From Alphaproteobacteria bacterium (GTDB lineage: Bacteria > Pseudomonadota > Alphaproteobacteria > Geminicoccales > Geminicoccaceae), in assembly GCA_026990035.1 (NCBI GenBank), contig JALSIM010000010.1:1-64000 (forward strand): 64,000 nucleotides of DNA. The letters run 5' to 3'. A model generated the notes under the pieces. That model saw nothing but the letters and a program-made list of their open reading frames with translations. It was not told the origin of the DNA and ran no database searches. The stretch's first letter is position 1; each line of letters begins with the position of its first letter. Both the position numbers and the translations under genes were made by a program. Positions 56,270 to 64,000 of this stretch are shown piece after piece.

Positions 56270-56608
56270 ATGGCGCGGAAGGACAGATCACCACCGTCGT
56301 TCGAAGAGTTCGACGCCAAGCTCGACAAGTTGCGCCGGCAGCGGGGCGCGCCGCGGAAGGGGCGGCGCCGGCGGGGGCTCACGGCGGCGGACGGGATGCA
56401 GGCGGGCATCGAGATCGTCGTCGGCATCATCGGTGGTGGGCTGCTCGGGTACGGGCTGGATGGCTGGTTCGGCACGCGCCCGCTGCTGATGGTCGTGTTC
56501 TTCGTGCTCGGCTCCTGTGCCGGGCTGTTGAACGCCTATCGTCATCTGCGCCGCGCCGGACTGCTGGCATCGGGCGAGGACGGCGAGACGAACGGAGATG
56601 CCGCATAG
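56270..56608 (+). CDS. atpI: ATP synthase subunit I (AtpI)
   Basis: A 112-residue protein with a cytoplasmic charged start (MARKDRSPPSFEEF) and two helices (GIEIVVGIIGGGLLGYGLDGWFG and LLMVVFFVLGSCAGLLNAY). AtpI helps assemble the c-ring. GGAG lies before ATG 56270. The longer frame starts at a TTG inside the promoter. It leads atpB-E-F'-F. Confidence 0.88.
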   Translation: MARKDRSPPSFEEFDAKLDKLRRQRGAPRKGRRRRGLTAADGMQAGIEIVVGIIGGGLLGYGLDGWFGTRPLLMVVFFVLGSCAGLLNAYRHLRRAGLLASGEDGETNGDAA

Positions 56609-56650
56609 CCGCGAAGGTGCGCCGGCAGCCGCGAGGGATGGAGTGTAACG

Positions 56651-57373
56651 GTGGCGGACCCGCTCAAGCAGTTCCAGATCGAGCCTTACGTGCCGATTCT
56701 CGTCGGCAACGCCGATCTCTCCTTCACCAATTCCTCGCTGTGGATGGTGGTCAGCGCCGGCGCCGTCTACGGGCTGGTGATGCTCGGCACGCGACACCAC
56801 GCCATGGTCCCGGGGCGGTTGCAGTCGGTGGTCGAGCTGGCCTACGAGTTCGTCGCCGATCTGGTACGGGAGAACGCCGGTAAGGAGGCGATGCGGTACT
56901 TCCCGGCGGTGTTCACCCTCTTCACCTTCATCCTGATGGGTAACAGCCTCGGGGTGATCCCGGGAATCTTCACCTTCACGAGCCACATCATCGTCACCTT
57001 CACCCTGGCGATGGGCGTGTTCCTCGGGGTGACCGCGCTCGGCTTCTGGCTGCACGGCTGGCGGTTTCTTTCGTTCTTCGTACCGCCGGGTGCGCCCAAG
57101 CTGATGATCCCGGTGCTCGTGCCGATCGAGATCCTTTCCTACTGTTTCCGGCCGATCAGCCTGTCGATCCGGCTGTTCGTCAACATGATGGCCGGCCACA
57201 CCATGCTCAAGGTCTTCGCCGGCTTCATCATCGCCCTCGGCATCTTCGGGGTGGCGCCGCTCGCGGTCAACGTCGCCCTCACGATCTTCGAGATCGGTGT
57301 CGCGTTCCTGCAGGCCTACATCTTCACCGTCCTGACCTGCATCTATCTGCACGACGCGATCCACATGCATTGA
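56651..57373 (+). CDS. atpB: ATP synthase F0 subunit a
   Basis: A 240-residue membrane subunit forming the proton channel with the c-ring. ISLSIRLFVNMMAGH carries the essential Arg on the fourth main helix. The N-terminal FQIEPYVPILVGNADLSFTNSSLWM is typical. GTG start at 56651. Confidence 0.95.
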   Translation: MADPLKQFQIEPYVPILVGNADLSFTNSSLWMVVSAGAVYGLVMLGTRHHAMVPGRLQSVVELAYEFVADLVRENAGKEAMRYFPAVFTLFTFILMGNSLGVIPGIFTFTSHIIVTFTLAMGVFLGVTALGFWLHGWRFLSFFVPPGAPKLMIPVLVPIEILSYCFRPISLSIRLFVNMMAGHTMLKVFAGFIIALGIFGVAPLAVNVALTIFEIGVAFLQAYIFTVLTCIYLHDAIHMH

Positions 57374-57427
57374 ACGGCGGCGTGCCGTCCTTCGGAAACA
57401 GCGCTACGAACGAACGGGAGACCTGAC

Positions 57428-57652
57428 ATGGAAATCGAAGCGGCAAGGATGATCGGTGCGGGCATCGCCACCATCGCCCTGTTCGGTGTCGGCACCGGCA
57501 TCGGCCACATCTTCTCGACCCTGATCTCCACCGTCGGGCGCAACCCGTCGGTCCAGCAGCGGGTGTTCCCCTACGCCATCGTCGGCTTCGCCCTGGTCGA
57601 GGCGGTGGCGCTCTACGCCCTGCTGATCGCCTTCCTCATCCTCTTCCTCTGA
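57428..57652 (+). CDS. atpE: ATP synthase F0 subunit c
   Basis: A 74-residue hairpin protein forming the proton-turning ring. The polar loop GRNPSVQ (38-43) separates two helices, and Glu58 ([11 protein letters not shown]) is the proton-binding carboxylate. CGGGAG precedes the ATG. Confidence 0.96.
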   Translation: MEIEAARMIGAGIATIALFGVGTGIGHIFSTLISTVGRNPSVQQRVFPYAIVGFALVEAVALYALLIAFLILFL

Positions 57653-57666
57653 GCCGGTAACGGGCA

Positions 57667-57693
57667 CCGACGGCCGGGTCCGCCGGCCGTCGG
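57667..57693 (+). other. Perfect stem-loop just after atpE
   Basis: CCGACGGCCGG (57667-57677) and CCGGCCGTCGG (57683-57693) form an 11-base perfect stem with a 5-base loop, 14 bases past the atpE stop. It lacks a T-run. A partial terminator or a 3'-end protector that raises subunit c relative to b is plausible. Confidence 0.55.
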
Positions 57694-57732
57694 CGGCGCG
57701 GACCGGTGAGGCGACAGGCGGCGGAGGAGATC

Positions 57733-58314
57733 TTGGGCAAGCTTCTGAGCATCGCGGGACTGCTGGCGACGTCGGCCGTCGGGCTGGCGATCGCCGCCGA
57801 GGACGCGGCCGAAGCCGAGAGCGGCGGGCTGCCGCAGCTCGACGTCTCCACCTATCCGAGCCAGATCTTCTGGCTGATCCTCTCCTTCGCCGTGCTCTAC
57901 TATCTGCTGACGCGCAAGGGACTGCCGCGGGTCTCGGAAATCCTCGAGGCGCGTCAGGACCGCATCGCCGCCGATCTCGACCGTGCCGCGCGGCTGCGGC
58001 AGGAGGCCGAGGAGACGCTCCGGCGCTACCAGGCGATGATCGAGGAAGCCCAGGCCCGGGCCCGGACGCTGCTGCATGCCGCCCAGGAGCGGATCGCCGG
58101 CGACTTCGCCGCTCGCCAGGCGGCGCTGGAGCAGGAACTGAACGAGAAGATCCGGGAGGCCGAGCGGCGGATCGCGACCGCCCGGGAGAAGGCGCTCGGG
58201 GAGATCGACGAGGTGGCCGCCGAACTGGTGCAGGCCGCGGTCCAACGTCTCGCATCGCTGAAGATCACCAAGAAGGACGCACGCGCCGCGGTCGGCCGTG
58301 TCGCCGGGGAGTAG
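57733..58314 (+). CDS. atpF': ATP synthase F0 subunit b'
   Basis: A 193-residue peripheral-stalk subunit. An N-terminal hydrophobic leader, then the membrane helix TYPSQIFWLILSFAVLYYLL, precede a charged coil. The TTG start at 57733 is chosen because GGAGGAG sits directly upstream; a GTG at 57706 would add nine residues. The paired b' and b genes are a feature of alphaproteobacteria. Confidence 0.9.
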   Translation: MGKLLSIAGLLATSAVGLAIAAEDAAEAESGGLPQLDVSTYPSQIFWLILSFAVLYYLLTRKGLPRVSEILEARQDRIAADLDRAARLRQEAEETLRRYQAMIEEAQARARTLLHAAQERIAGDFAARQAALEQELNEKIREAERRIATAREKALGEIDEVAAELVQAAVQRLASLKITKKDARAAVGRVAGE

Positions 58315-58318
58315 GGAC

Positions 58319-58792
58319 GTGGCCGAATTCTGGCTCCTGGTCGCCTTCCTCATCGTGGTCGTCCTCCTCTGGAAACCGGTCCGCCGGCACGTTCTGCCGG
58401 CCCTCGATGCGCGCGCCACCAGGATCCGGGAGGAGCTCGACGAGGCCCAGCGCCTCCAGGAAGAGGCCAAATCGCTGCTCGCCAAGTACCAGCGCCAGCT
58501 CCACGACGGCGAAACCCTGGCCCGCGAGATCCTGCAGCGGGCGGAGACCGAACAGCAGCGCCTCGAGGAACGCCTGAAGAGCGAATTCGAGACCATGGTG
58601 GCGCGACGTACCCAGCAGGCCGAGGAACGGATCGCCCAGGAGGAGGCGCGGGCCCTGGCCGAGGTCCGGGGGCGGGCGGCCGAGCTCGCACTCCGCGCCA
58701 CGGAACGGGTGCTGCGCGAACGGATCGGCGAAAAGGAGGGGCGCGCGCTGCTCGAGACGGCGCTGGCCGAGGTCGATCGCAAGCTCCACTGA
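58319..58792 (+). CDS. atpF: ATP synthase F0 subunit b
   Basis: A 157-residue stalk subunit with an N-terminal helix AEFWLLVAFLIVVVLLWKPV and a long charged coil. Start at GTG 58319, with GGGGAG upstream, 5 bases past the b' stop; the in-frame GTG at 58298 lies inside b'. Confidence 0.93.
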   Translation: MAEFWLLVAFLIVVVLLWKPVRRHVLPALDARATRIREELDEAQRLQEEAKSLLAKYQRQLHDGETLAREILQRAETEQQRLEERLKSEFETMVARRTQQAEERIAQEEARALAEVRGRAAELALRATERVLRERIGEKEGRALLETALAEVDRKLH

Positions 58793-58837
58793 GATCTTCC
58801 CGGCGCCCTCGCGGAGCGCAGGCGAGAGAGGGGATCC

Positions 58838-59599
58838 ATGCGTATCGAAGGTATCGTCGCCCTGGTCACCGGCGGCGCCTCGGGGCTCGGCGCCGCGACC
58901 GCCCGCCTGCTCGCGGCGCAGGGCGCGCGGCCGGTTCTCGTCGATCGGGATGCGGAAGGGCTGGCGGCGGTGGCCGGGGAGCTCGAGGCTCCCTGGGCCG
59001 CGTTCGACGTGGCCGACGCGGTGGCCGCGGAGCGGGAGCTGGCCCGGTTGGCGAGAGAGGCCGGCGTGCCACGTCTGCTCGTCAACTGCGCGGGCATCGC
59101 GCCCGCCGCCCGGATCGTCGGCCGCGACGGGCCGATGGATCTGGCCGATTTCGAGGCGGTGATCCGCGTCAATCTCGTCGGCAGCTTCAACATGATGCGA
59201 CTCGTGGCGGCCCGCATGAGCGAGCTCGAGCCCCTCGAGGACGGCGAGCGCGGGGTGATCGTCAACACCGCCTCGGTGGCCGCCTTCGAAGGGCAGATCG
59301 GTCAGGCCGCCTACAGCGCCTCCAAGGGGGGAATCGCCGCCCTCACCCTGCCGGCGGCCCGCGAGTTCGCCGATCGCGGCATCCGGGTGGTGGCCGTCGC
59401 GCCCGGCCTGTTCGCCACGCCGATGCTGCTCGGCATGCCGGAGAAGGTCCAGAACTCTCTGGCCGCCACGGTACCTTTCCCCCGACGCTTCGGCCGGCCC
59501 GAGGAGTATGCCTCCCTGGTCCTCCACATCTGCGCCAACCCGATGCTCAACGGCTGCGTGCTGCGCCTCGACGGTGCGCTGAGGATGGCCCCGCGCTGA
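58838..59599 (+). CDS. Short-chain dehydrogenase/reductase, 3-hydroxyacyl-CoA dehydrogenase type II-like
   Basis: The 253-residue Rossmann enzyme shows TGGASGLGAAT, LVNCAGIAPA, NTASVAAF (catalytic Ser) and YSASKGG (Tyr, Lys). Its insertions match the HSD10/3-hydroxyacyl-CoA dehydrogenase group, which acts in branched-chain amino acid or fatty acid oxidation. Substrate is family inference. Neighbouring ETF-QO fits acyl-CoA oxidation. Confidence 0.88.
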   Translation: MRIEGIVALVTGGASGLGAATARLLAAQGARPVLVDRDAEGLAAVAGELEAPWAAFDVADAVAAERELARLAREAGVPRLLVNCAGIAPAARIVGRDGPMDLADFEAVIRVNLVGSFNMMRLVAARMSELEPLEDGERGVIVNTASVAAFEGQIGQAAYSASKGGIAALTLPAAREFADRGIRVVAVAPGLFATPMLLGMPEKVQNSLAATVPFPRRFGRPEEYASLVLHICANPMLNGCVLRLDGALRMAPR

Positions 59600-59607
59600 A
59601 CGCCTCC

Positions 59608-59625
59608 CGCGGCCGCCGGTCCGCG
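59608..59625. terminator. Short stem-loop between convergent SDR and ETF-QO genes
   Basis: CGCGG (59608-59612) pairs with CCGCG (59621-59625) in the 30-base gap between convergent stops. No T-run on either side; weak candidate. Confidence 0.25.
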
Positions 59626-59629
59626 ATCG

Positions 59630-61273
59630 CTACATGTTGACGTAATTGGGCCCGTCGCCGCCCTGAGGTGCGGTCCAGTCGATGTTCTGGGCGGGATCCT
59701 TGATGTCGCAGGTCTTGCAGTGGACGCAGTTGGCGAAGTTGATCTGCAACCGCCGGCCACCTTCCCCGTCCTCGACGAACTCGTAGACCTGGGCCGGGCA
59801 GTAGCGCTGTTCCGGCCCGTCGTATTCGGCCAGATTGAGCTTCACCGGAATCTCGGGATCCCGCAGCCGCAGATGACAGGGCTGGCTTTCCTCGTGGGCG
59901 GTATTGGAAAGATAGACCGAGGACAGCCGGTCGAAGGTGATCTTCCCGTCCGGCTTCGGATAGTCGATCTTCGGCCATTCCGCGGCCTTCCCGAGACTTC
60001 GGTGATCCTCGTGATGACCGAAGGTCCAAGGGGCCCGGCCGCGCAGCAGATAGGTGTCGAGGGCGGAGTAGGCGAGCCCGGGCAGGAGGCCGAAGCGGAA
60101 GGCCGGGCGGATGTTGCGCACCCGGTGGAGCTCCTCCCACAGCCAGCTCCGTCGCAGCCGCTCGGGATAGGCTTCGAGCACCGGCCGTTCGGCGCCCGCC
60201 ACCAGCGCCTCGAAGGCCGCCTCCGCCGCCACCATTCCCGATTTCATGGCGGTATGGGTGCCCTTGATCTTGGGGACGTTCAGGAAACCCGCGCAATCGC
60301 CGATCAGCGCCCCGCCCGGAAAGACCAGCCTGGGAATCGACTGGAAGCCTCCTTCCGACAGCGCCCGGGCACCGTAGCAGATGCGTCGCCCGCCCTCGAA
60401 AAGCGGCCGGATCGCGGGATGGGTCTTGAAGCGCTGGGTTTCCTCGAAGGGGGAGAGATGCGGATTCCGGTAGTCGAGCCCGACCACGAACCCGTAGGCC
60501 AGATAGTTCTCGCCCCAGTGGTAGAGGAACGATCCACCGTAGGTCCGCCGGTCGAGCGGCCAGCCGATGCTGTGGAGGATCTTGCCGCGCTCGTGCCGGG
60601 CCGGATCGATCTCCCACAATTCCTTGATGCCGATGCCGTAGGTTTGCGGCTGCACGCCTCCGCGCAGCCGGAAGCGTTCGAACAGCTTCTTGGTGAGATG
60701 CCCGCGGCAGCCCTCGGCGAACAGGGTGAGGCGGGCGCGGAGCTCCATTCCCGACTCGAAATTCGGTCCCGGCTTTCCTTCCCGGTCGAGCCCCTTGTCG
60801 TCGGTGACGACGCCGGCGACCCGGCCGTCCTCGTCGAACAGCAGATCGGCGGCGGCGAACCCGGGATAGATCTCGACCTCCAGCGCTTCGGCCTGTTCGG
60901 CCAGCCATTTGCAGACCTTGCCGAGACTGACGATATAGTTGCCCCGGTTGTGCATCTGCGGCGGGGTGGGAAGGCGGAAGGCGCGCTTGGCGGTGAGATA
61001 GAGGAACAGGTCCTCCCGCGCCTCGGTCTCGAGGGGGGCGCCGCGTTCCTTCCAGTCGGGCAGCAGCTCGTCGAGCGCCCGGGGTTCGAGCACCGCGCCC
61101 GAAAGAATGTGGGCGCCCACCTCCGAGCCCTTCTCGAGCACGCAGACCGAGAGATCGCGGCCGGCGGCGGAGGCGAGCTGTCGGAGGCGGATCGCCGCCG
61201 CCAGTCCGGCCGGACCGGCGCCGACCACGAGCACGTCCACCTCCATCGATTCCCGTTCGATCGCTTCCGCCAT
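59630..61273 (-). CDS. Electron transfer flavoprotein-ubiquinone oxidoreductase
   Basis: A 547-residue membrane-associated enzyme passing electrons from ETF to ubiquinone. The FAD motif VVGAGPAGLAAAIRLRQL lies near residue 16. Segments NYIVSLGKVCKWLAEQAE and GIKELWEI are typical. The C-terminal 4Fe-4S site INFANCVHCKTCDIKDPAQNI is intact. ATG at 61273. Divergent from gyrA. Confidence 0.95.
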   Translation of the reverse strand: MAEAIERESMEVDVLVVGAGPAGLAAAIRLRQLASAAGRDLSVCVLEKGSEVGAHILSGAVLEPRALDELLPDWKERGAPLETEAREDLFLYLTAKRAFRLPTPPQMHNRGNYIVSLGKVCKWLAEQAEALEVEIYPGFAAADLLFDEDGRVAGVVTDDKGLDREGKPGPNFESGMELRARLTLFAEGCRGHLTKKLFERFRLRGGVQPQTYGIGIKELWEIDPARHERGKILHSIGWPLDRRTYGGSFLYHWGENYLAYGFVVGLDYRNPHLSPFEETQRFKTHPAIRPLFEGGRRICYGARALSEGGFQSIPRLVFPGGALIGDCAGFLNVPKIKGTHTAMKSGMVAAEAAFEALVAGAERPVLEAYPERLRRSWLWEELHRVRNIRPAFRFGLLPGLAYSALDTYLLRGRAPWTFGHHEDHRSLGKAAEWPKIDYPKPDGKITFDRLSSVYLSNTAHEESQPCHLRLRDPEIPVKLNLAEYDGPEQRYCPAQVYEFVEDGEGGRRLQINFANCVHCKTCDIKDPAQNIDWTAPQGGDGPNYVNM

Positions 61274-61397
61274 GCGGTCCTCCCCGGGTCGCTCTCCGTT
61301 TCCGCCACGGGCGCCGTACCATAGGCGTCCCGCAGCGCCAAGTCGCCAGCCCGGACGGCACCGACTTGCGCCTCTCCGCCACGCCGTCGCCGCTTCC

Positions 61398-61421
61398 GGA
61401 CGGTTTTCGAAAACACCGTCC
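61398..61421. promoter_or_regulatory. Palindrome in the etfQO-gyrA divergent region
   Basis: GGACGG (61398-61403) and CCGTCC (61416-61421) surround an inner TTTCGAAA. It could be an operator or hairpin for either gene. No known motif recognised. Confidence 0.35.
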
Positions 61422-61440
61422 CGTCAAGGGCTTGATTTGA

Positions 61441-61455
61441 TGCTGCGGCGCAGCA
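61441..61455. promoter_or_regulatory. Palindrome immediately upstream of the gyrA -35
   Basis: TGCTGCG-G-CGCAGCA is a perfect 15-base inverted repeat ending three bases before the -35 element of the candidate gyrA promoter. Confidence 0.35.
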
Positions 61456-61457
61456 AC

Positions 61458-61486
61458 TTGTCACTCGACGGGCCTTCTGCTAGACC
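61458..61486 (+). promoter_or_regulatory. Candidate gyrA promoter
   Basis: TTGTCA (61458-61463), a 17-base spacer and TAGACC (61481-61486) precede the GTG start of gyrA at 61550. Confidence 0.42.
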
Positions 61487-61549
61487 CGGGCCACCGGGCC
61501 CGCCACCGTCTCCACGGCCAGCTCCACAGCCGGGAAGTCTCGAGATTTG

Positions 61550-64000
61550 GTGATCACCGAAACGCCGCGACCGATCGAGTCCGTCTCCCTCGAGCAGGAG
61601 ATGAAGCGCTCCTATCTCGATTACGCGATGAGCGTGATCGTCAGCCGGGCGCTGCCCGACGTGCGGGACGGGCTGAAACCGGTCCAGCGGCGGATTCTCT
61701 ACGCCATGCGCGAGGGCGGCTACGACGTCGGCAAGCCCTACCGCAAGAGCGCGCGCATCGTCGGCGATGTCATGGGCAAGTACCATCCCCACGGCGACGC
61801 CGCCATCTACGACGCGATGGTGCGCATGGCCCAGCCCTTCTCGATGCGGCTGCCGCTCATCGACGGCCAGGGCAACTTCGGCTCCCTCGACGGCGATCCG
61901 CCGGCGGCGATGCGCTACACCGAGGCGCGGCTGGCACCGCCGGCGGCGGCCCTGCTCGACGACATCGACAAGGATACGGTCGATTTCCGTCCCAACTACG
62001 ACGAGAGCGCCCGCGAACCGGAGGTGCTGCCGGCGCAGTTCCCGCATCTGCTGGTCAACGGGGCCGGCGGCATCGCCGTCGGCATGGCGACCAACATCCC
62101 GCCCCACAATCTGGGCGAGCTGATCGACGCCTGCATCGCCCTGATCGAGGATCCCGAGCTCGATCTCGCCGAGCTCATGGAGCTCGTCCAGGGGCCCGAC
62201 TTCCCGACCGGCGGCATCATCCTCGGCCGCGAGGGCATCCGGGCGGGCTACGCCACCGGGCGCGGCAGCATCGTCGTGCGCAGCCGCTGCACGGTGGAGG
62301 AGATCCGCAAGGACCGCCGGGCGATCGTCGTCAGCGAGATCCCCTATCTCGTCAACAAGGCCCGGCTCGTCGAACGGATCGCCGAGGTGGCGCGCGAGAA
62401 GCGGGTGGAGGGGATCGCCGATCTGCGCGACGAATCCGATCGCCACGGCATGCGCATCGTCATCGAGCTCAGGCGCGACGCCGACGCCGAGGTGGTCCTC
62501 AACCAGCTTTATCGCTACACCCCCCTGCAATCGAGCTTCGGCATCAACATGGTCGCCCTCCACCGCGGCCGGCCGATGCTGATGTCTCTCAAGGAGGTGC
62601 TGCAGGCCTTCCTCGAGTTCCGCGAGCAGGTGATCGGCCGGCGCACCGCCTTCGAGCTCCAGAAGGCCCGCGATCGTGCCCATCTGCTGGCCGGTCTCGC
62701 GGTCGCCGTGGCCAGCATCGACGAGGTGATCGCCCTCATCCGCGGCGCTCCGGATCCGCAGGCGGCGCGCCGCGAGCTGATGGCCCGCGCCTGGCCGGCG
62801 GGGGAAATCCTCGCCTTGCTGCGGCTGGTGGAAGAAGGCTTCGGTGAGGGCGAGGAGCGGCCCGTCTACCGGCTGTCGGAGAGGCAGGCCCAGGCGATTC
62901 TCGATCTCCGGCTCCAGCGGCTGACGGCTCTCGAACGCGACAAGATCCGCCGGGAGCTCGAGGAGATCGGCGCCCGGATCGCGGAGCTGCTCGAAATCCT
63001 GCGCTCGCGCTCGCGGCTGCTGGAGGTGATGAAGGAGGAGCTGCGCGCGATCCGCGAGCGTTTCGCCACGCCACGGCTCACCGAGATCGATACCGAGGCC
63101 GAGATCGACACCGACATCGAGGCGCTCATTCAGCGCGAGGACATGGTGGTGACGGTCACCCACCGGGGCTACATCAAGCGGGTGCCGCTCTCCACATACC
63201 GGGCCCAGCGCCGCGGCGGCAAGGGCCGGGCGGCGATGAAGACCCACGAGGACGATTTCGTCACCGAGCTGTTCGTCGCCAGCACCCACACGCCGGTGCT
63301 GTTCTTCACCGATCTCGGCCGGGTCTACAAGCTCAAGGTCTACAAGCTGCCGCTCGGCGCCCCGCAGGCCCGGGGCAAGGCGATGGTCAACCTGTTCCCG
63401 GCGATGGCCCGCGAGGAAACGGTCACCGCGGTGCTGCCGCTGCCCGAGGAGGAGGAGCGGTGGGAAGGGATGAGCGTCATGTTCGCCACCGCCCGCGGCA
63501 AGGTGCGGCGCAACGAGCTGTCCGACTTCGTGCGGGTGCCGAAGAACGGCAAGATCGCCATGGGCCTCGAAGAGGGTGACCGGCTGATCGGAGTCCAGGT
63601 CTGCGACGACGGCCACGACGTGCTGCTGGCGTCCTCGGGCGGCAAGGCCATCCGCTTTCCGGTGGCGAGTCTGCGGATCTTCCGTTCGCGGGCTTCCGAA
63701 GGGGTGCGCGGCATGGAGCTGCAGCCCGGCGACGAGGTGATCTCCATGTCGATCCTCGACCATGTCGAGGCCGGCGCCGAGGAACGCGAGGAATACGTCC
63801 GCATCGCCGGCGCCAGGCGGCGTGCCAATGGCGACAATGGCGTCAATGGCGAGGCCGAGATCCCGCCCTTCCAGGTGCTGACCCCCGAACGCTACGCCGA
63901 GCTCGAGGCGCGCGAGCAGTTCGTTCTCGCGGTCACGGTACGCGGCTACGGCAAGCGCACCTCGGCTTACGAATACCGCATCACCAACCGCGGCGGGCAG
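61550..64000 (+). CDS. gyrA: DNA gyrase subunit A, 3' end outside window
   Basis: The frame from GTG 61550 is open for 817 codons to the window end. The N-terminal [28 protein letters not shown] is canonical, and the catalytic Tyr lies in [10 protein letters not shown]. The tower and long coil (RARDRAHLL...[12 protein letters not shown]) lead into the C-terminal beta-pinwheel. The quinolone-determining region reads HGDAAIYD, so the position equal to E. coli Ser83 is Ala while Asp87 is kept. An NGDNGVNGE stretch near residue 760 comes from a 9-base repeat. It is divergent from ETF-QO. Confidence 0.97.
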   Translation, partial: MITETPRPIESVSLEQEMKRSYLDYAMSVIVSRALPDVRDGLKPVQRRILYAMREGGYDVGKPYRKSARIVGDVMGKYHPHGDAAIYDAMVRMAQPFSMRLPLIDGQGNFGSLDGDPPAAMRYTEARLAPPAAALLDDIDKDTVDFRPNYDESAREPEVLPAQFPHLLVNGAGGIAVGMATNIPPHNLGELIDACIALIEDPELDLAELMELVQGPDFPTGGIILGREGIRAGYATGRGSIVVRSRCTVEEIRKDRRAIVVSEIPYLVNKARLVERIAEVAREKRVEGIADLRDESDRHGMRIVIELRRDADAEVVLNQLYRYTPLQSSFGINMVALHRGRPMLMSLKEVLQAFLEFREQVIGRRTAFELQKARDRAHLLAGLAVAVASIDEVIALIRGAPDPQAARRELMARAWPAGEILALLRLVEEGFGEGEERPVYRLSERQAQAILDLRLQRLTALERDKIRRELEEIGARIAELLEILRSRSRLLEVMKEELRAIRERFATPRLTEIDTEAEIDTDIEALIQREDMVVTVTHRGYIKRVPLSTYRAQRRGGKGRAAMKTHEDDFVTELFVASTHTPVLFFTDLGRVYKLKVYKLPLGAPQARGKAMVNLFPAMAREETVTAVLPLPEEEERWEGMSVMFATARGKVRRNELSDFVRVPKNGKIAMGLEEGDRLIGVQVCDDGHDVLLASSGGKAIRFPVASLRIFRSRASEGVRGMELQPGDEVISMSILDHVEAGAEEREEYVRIAGARRRANGDNGVNGEAEIPPFQVLTPERYAELEAREQFVLAVTVRGYGKRTSAYEYRITNRGGQ
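63827..63853 (+). repeat. 9-base tandem repeat in gyrA
   Basis: AATGGCGAC, AATGGCGTC, AATGGCGAG encode Asn-Gly-Asp, Asn-Gly-Val, Asn-Gly-Glu in a loop of the C-terminal domain. Confidence 0.7.

Noticed and set aside
51103-56475. 1790-codon open frame antisense to dsbA-like gene and smc
   Set aside because: It mirrors the codon structure of the smc coding strand, has repetitive Arg/Pro/Gln composition, no recognisable domain, and spans three well-supported genes.

Overview
The window is a GC-rich chromosome segment from an alphaproteobacterium, most likely Rhodospirillales sensu lato. The support is gene order: ppiD-trpE...trpG-trpD-trpC-moaC-moeA-lexA, then tpiA-secG-pyrG-kdsA-eno-ftsB-pdhA-pdhB-pdhC-lpdA-lipA-coq10, then smc followed by a separate F0 cluster (atpI-B-E-F'-F). 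In addition, lexA carries a direct-repeat SOS box (GTTC-N7-GTTC), the alphaproteobacterial type, and PDH E1-beta has an N-terminal lipoyl domain. Base assignments, starts and promoters were read by eye; no database search was run.

Layout. 1-346: low-GC left edge holding the start of an IS5-like transposase inserted into a P-loop NTPase gene just after its Walker A motif. 522-12938, all minus strand: a ten-gene pyrimidine catabolic operon. PreTA (dihydropyrimidine dehydrogenase), dihydropyrimidinase, an M20 amidohydrolase (probable beta-ureidopropionase) and a CodA-like deaminase would together convert cytosine or uracil to beta-alanine, CO2 and NH3. An embedded NMT1/THI5-type ABC importer has one ATPase, three permeases and two binding proteins. 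No regulator gene is in the cluster. 13123-17569: guaA, then a PotBCA-like ABC transporter lacking its binding protein. 17524-28392: accessory metabolism (GNAT/FemAB-like protein, RidA, agmatine deiminase, nucleoside hydrolase, OmpA-type coiled-coil protein, MFS exporter, glutamine amidotransferase, SufE, inositol monophosphatase family, RecD2). 28518-38874: GDPD, lexA, moeA, moaC, trpC-D-G, a divergently oriented YibQ-like deacetylase, trpE and ppiD. 39042-51993: central-metabolism block from tpiA through the pyruvate dehydrogenase complex, lipoyl synthase and a DsbA-like protein. 52093-59599: smc, F0 ATP synthase genes and an SDR dehydrogenase. 59630-64000: ETF-ubiquinone oxidoreductase and a divergent gyrA that runs off the right edge.

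I saw no tRNA, rRNA, CRISPR array or prophage. No gene-free stretch exceeds about 300 bases; the longest is the 276-bp etfQO-gyrA divergent region, which holds two palindromes and a candidate gyrA promoter. The strongest candidate for a distinctive system is the pyrimidine catabolism operon with its built-in multi-permease importer.
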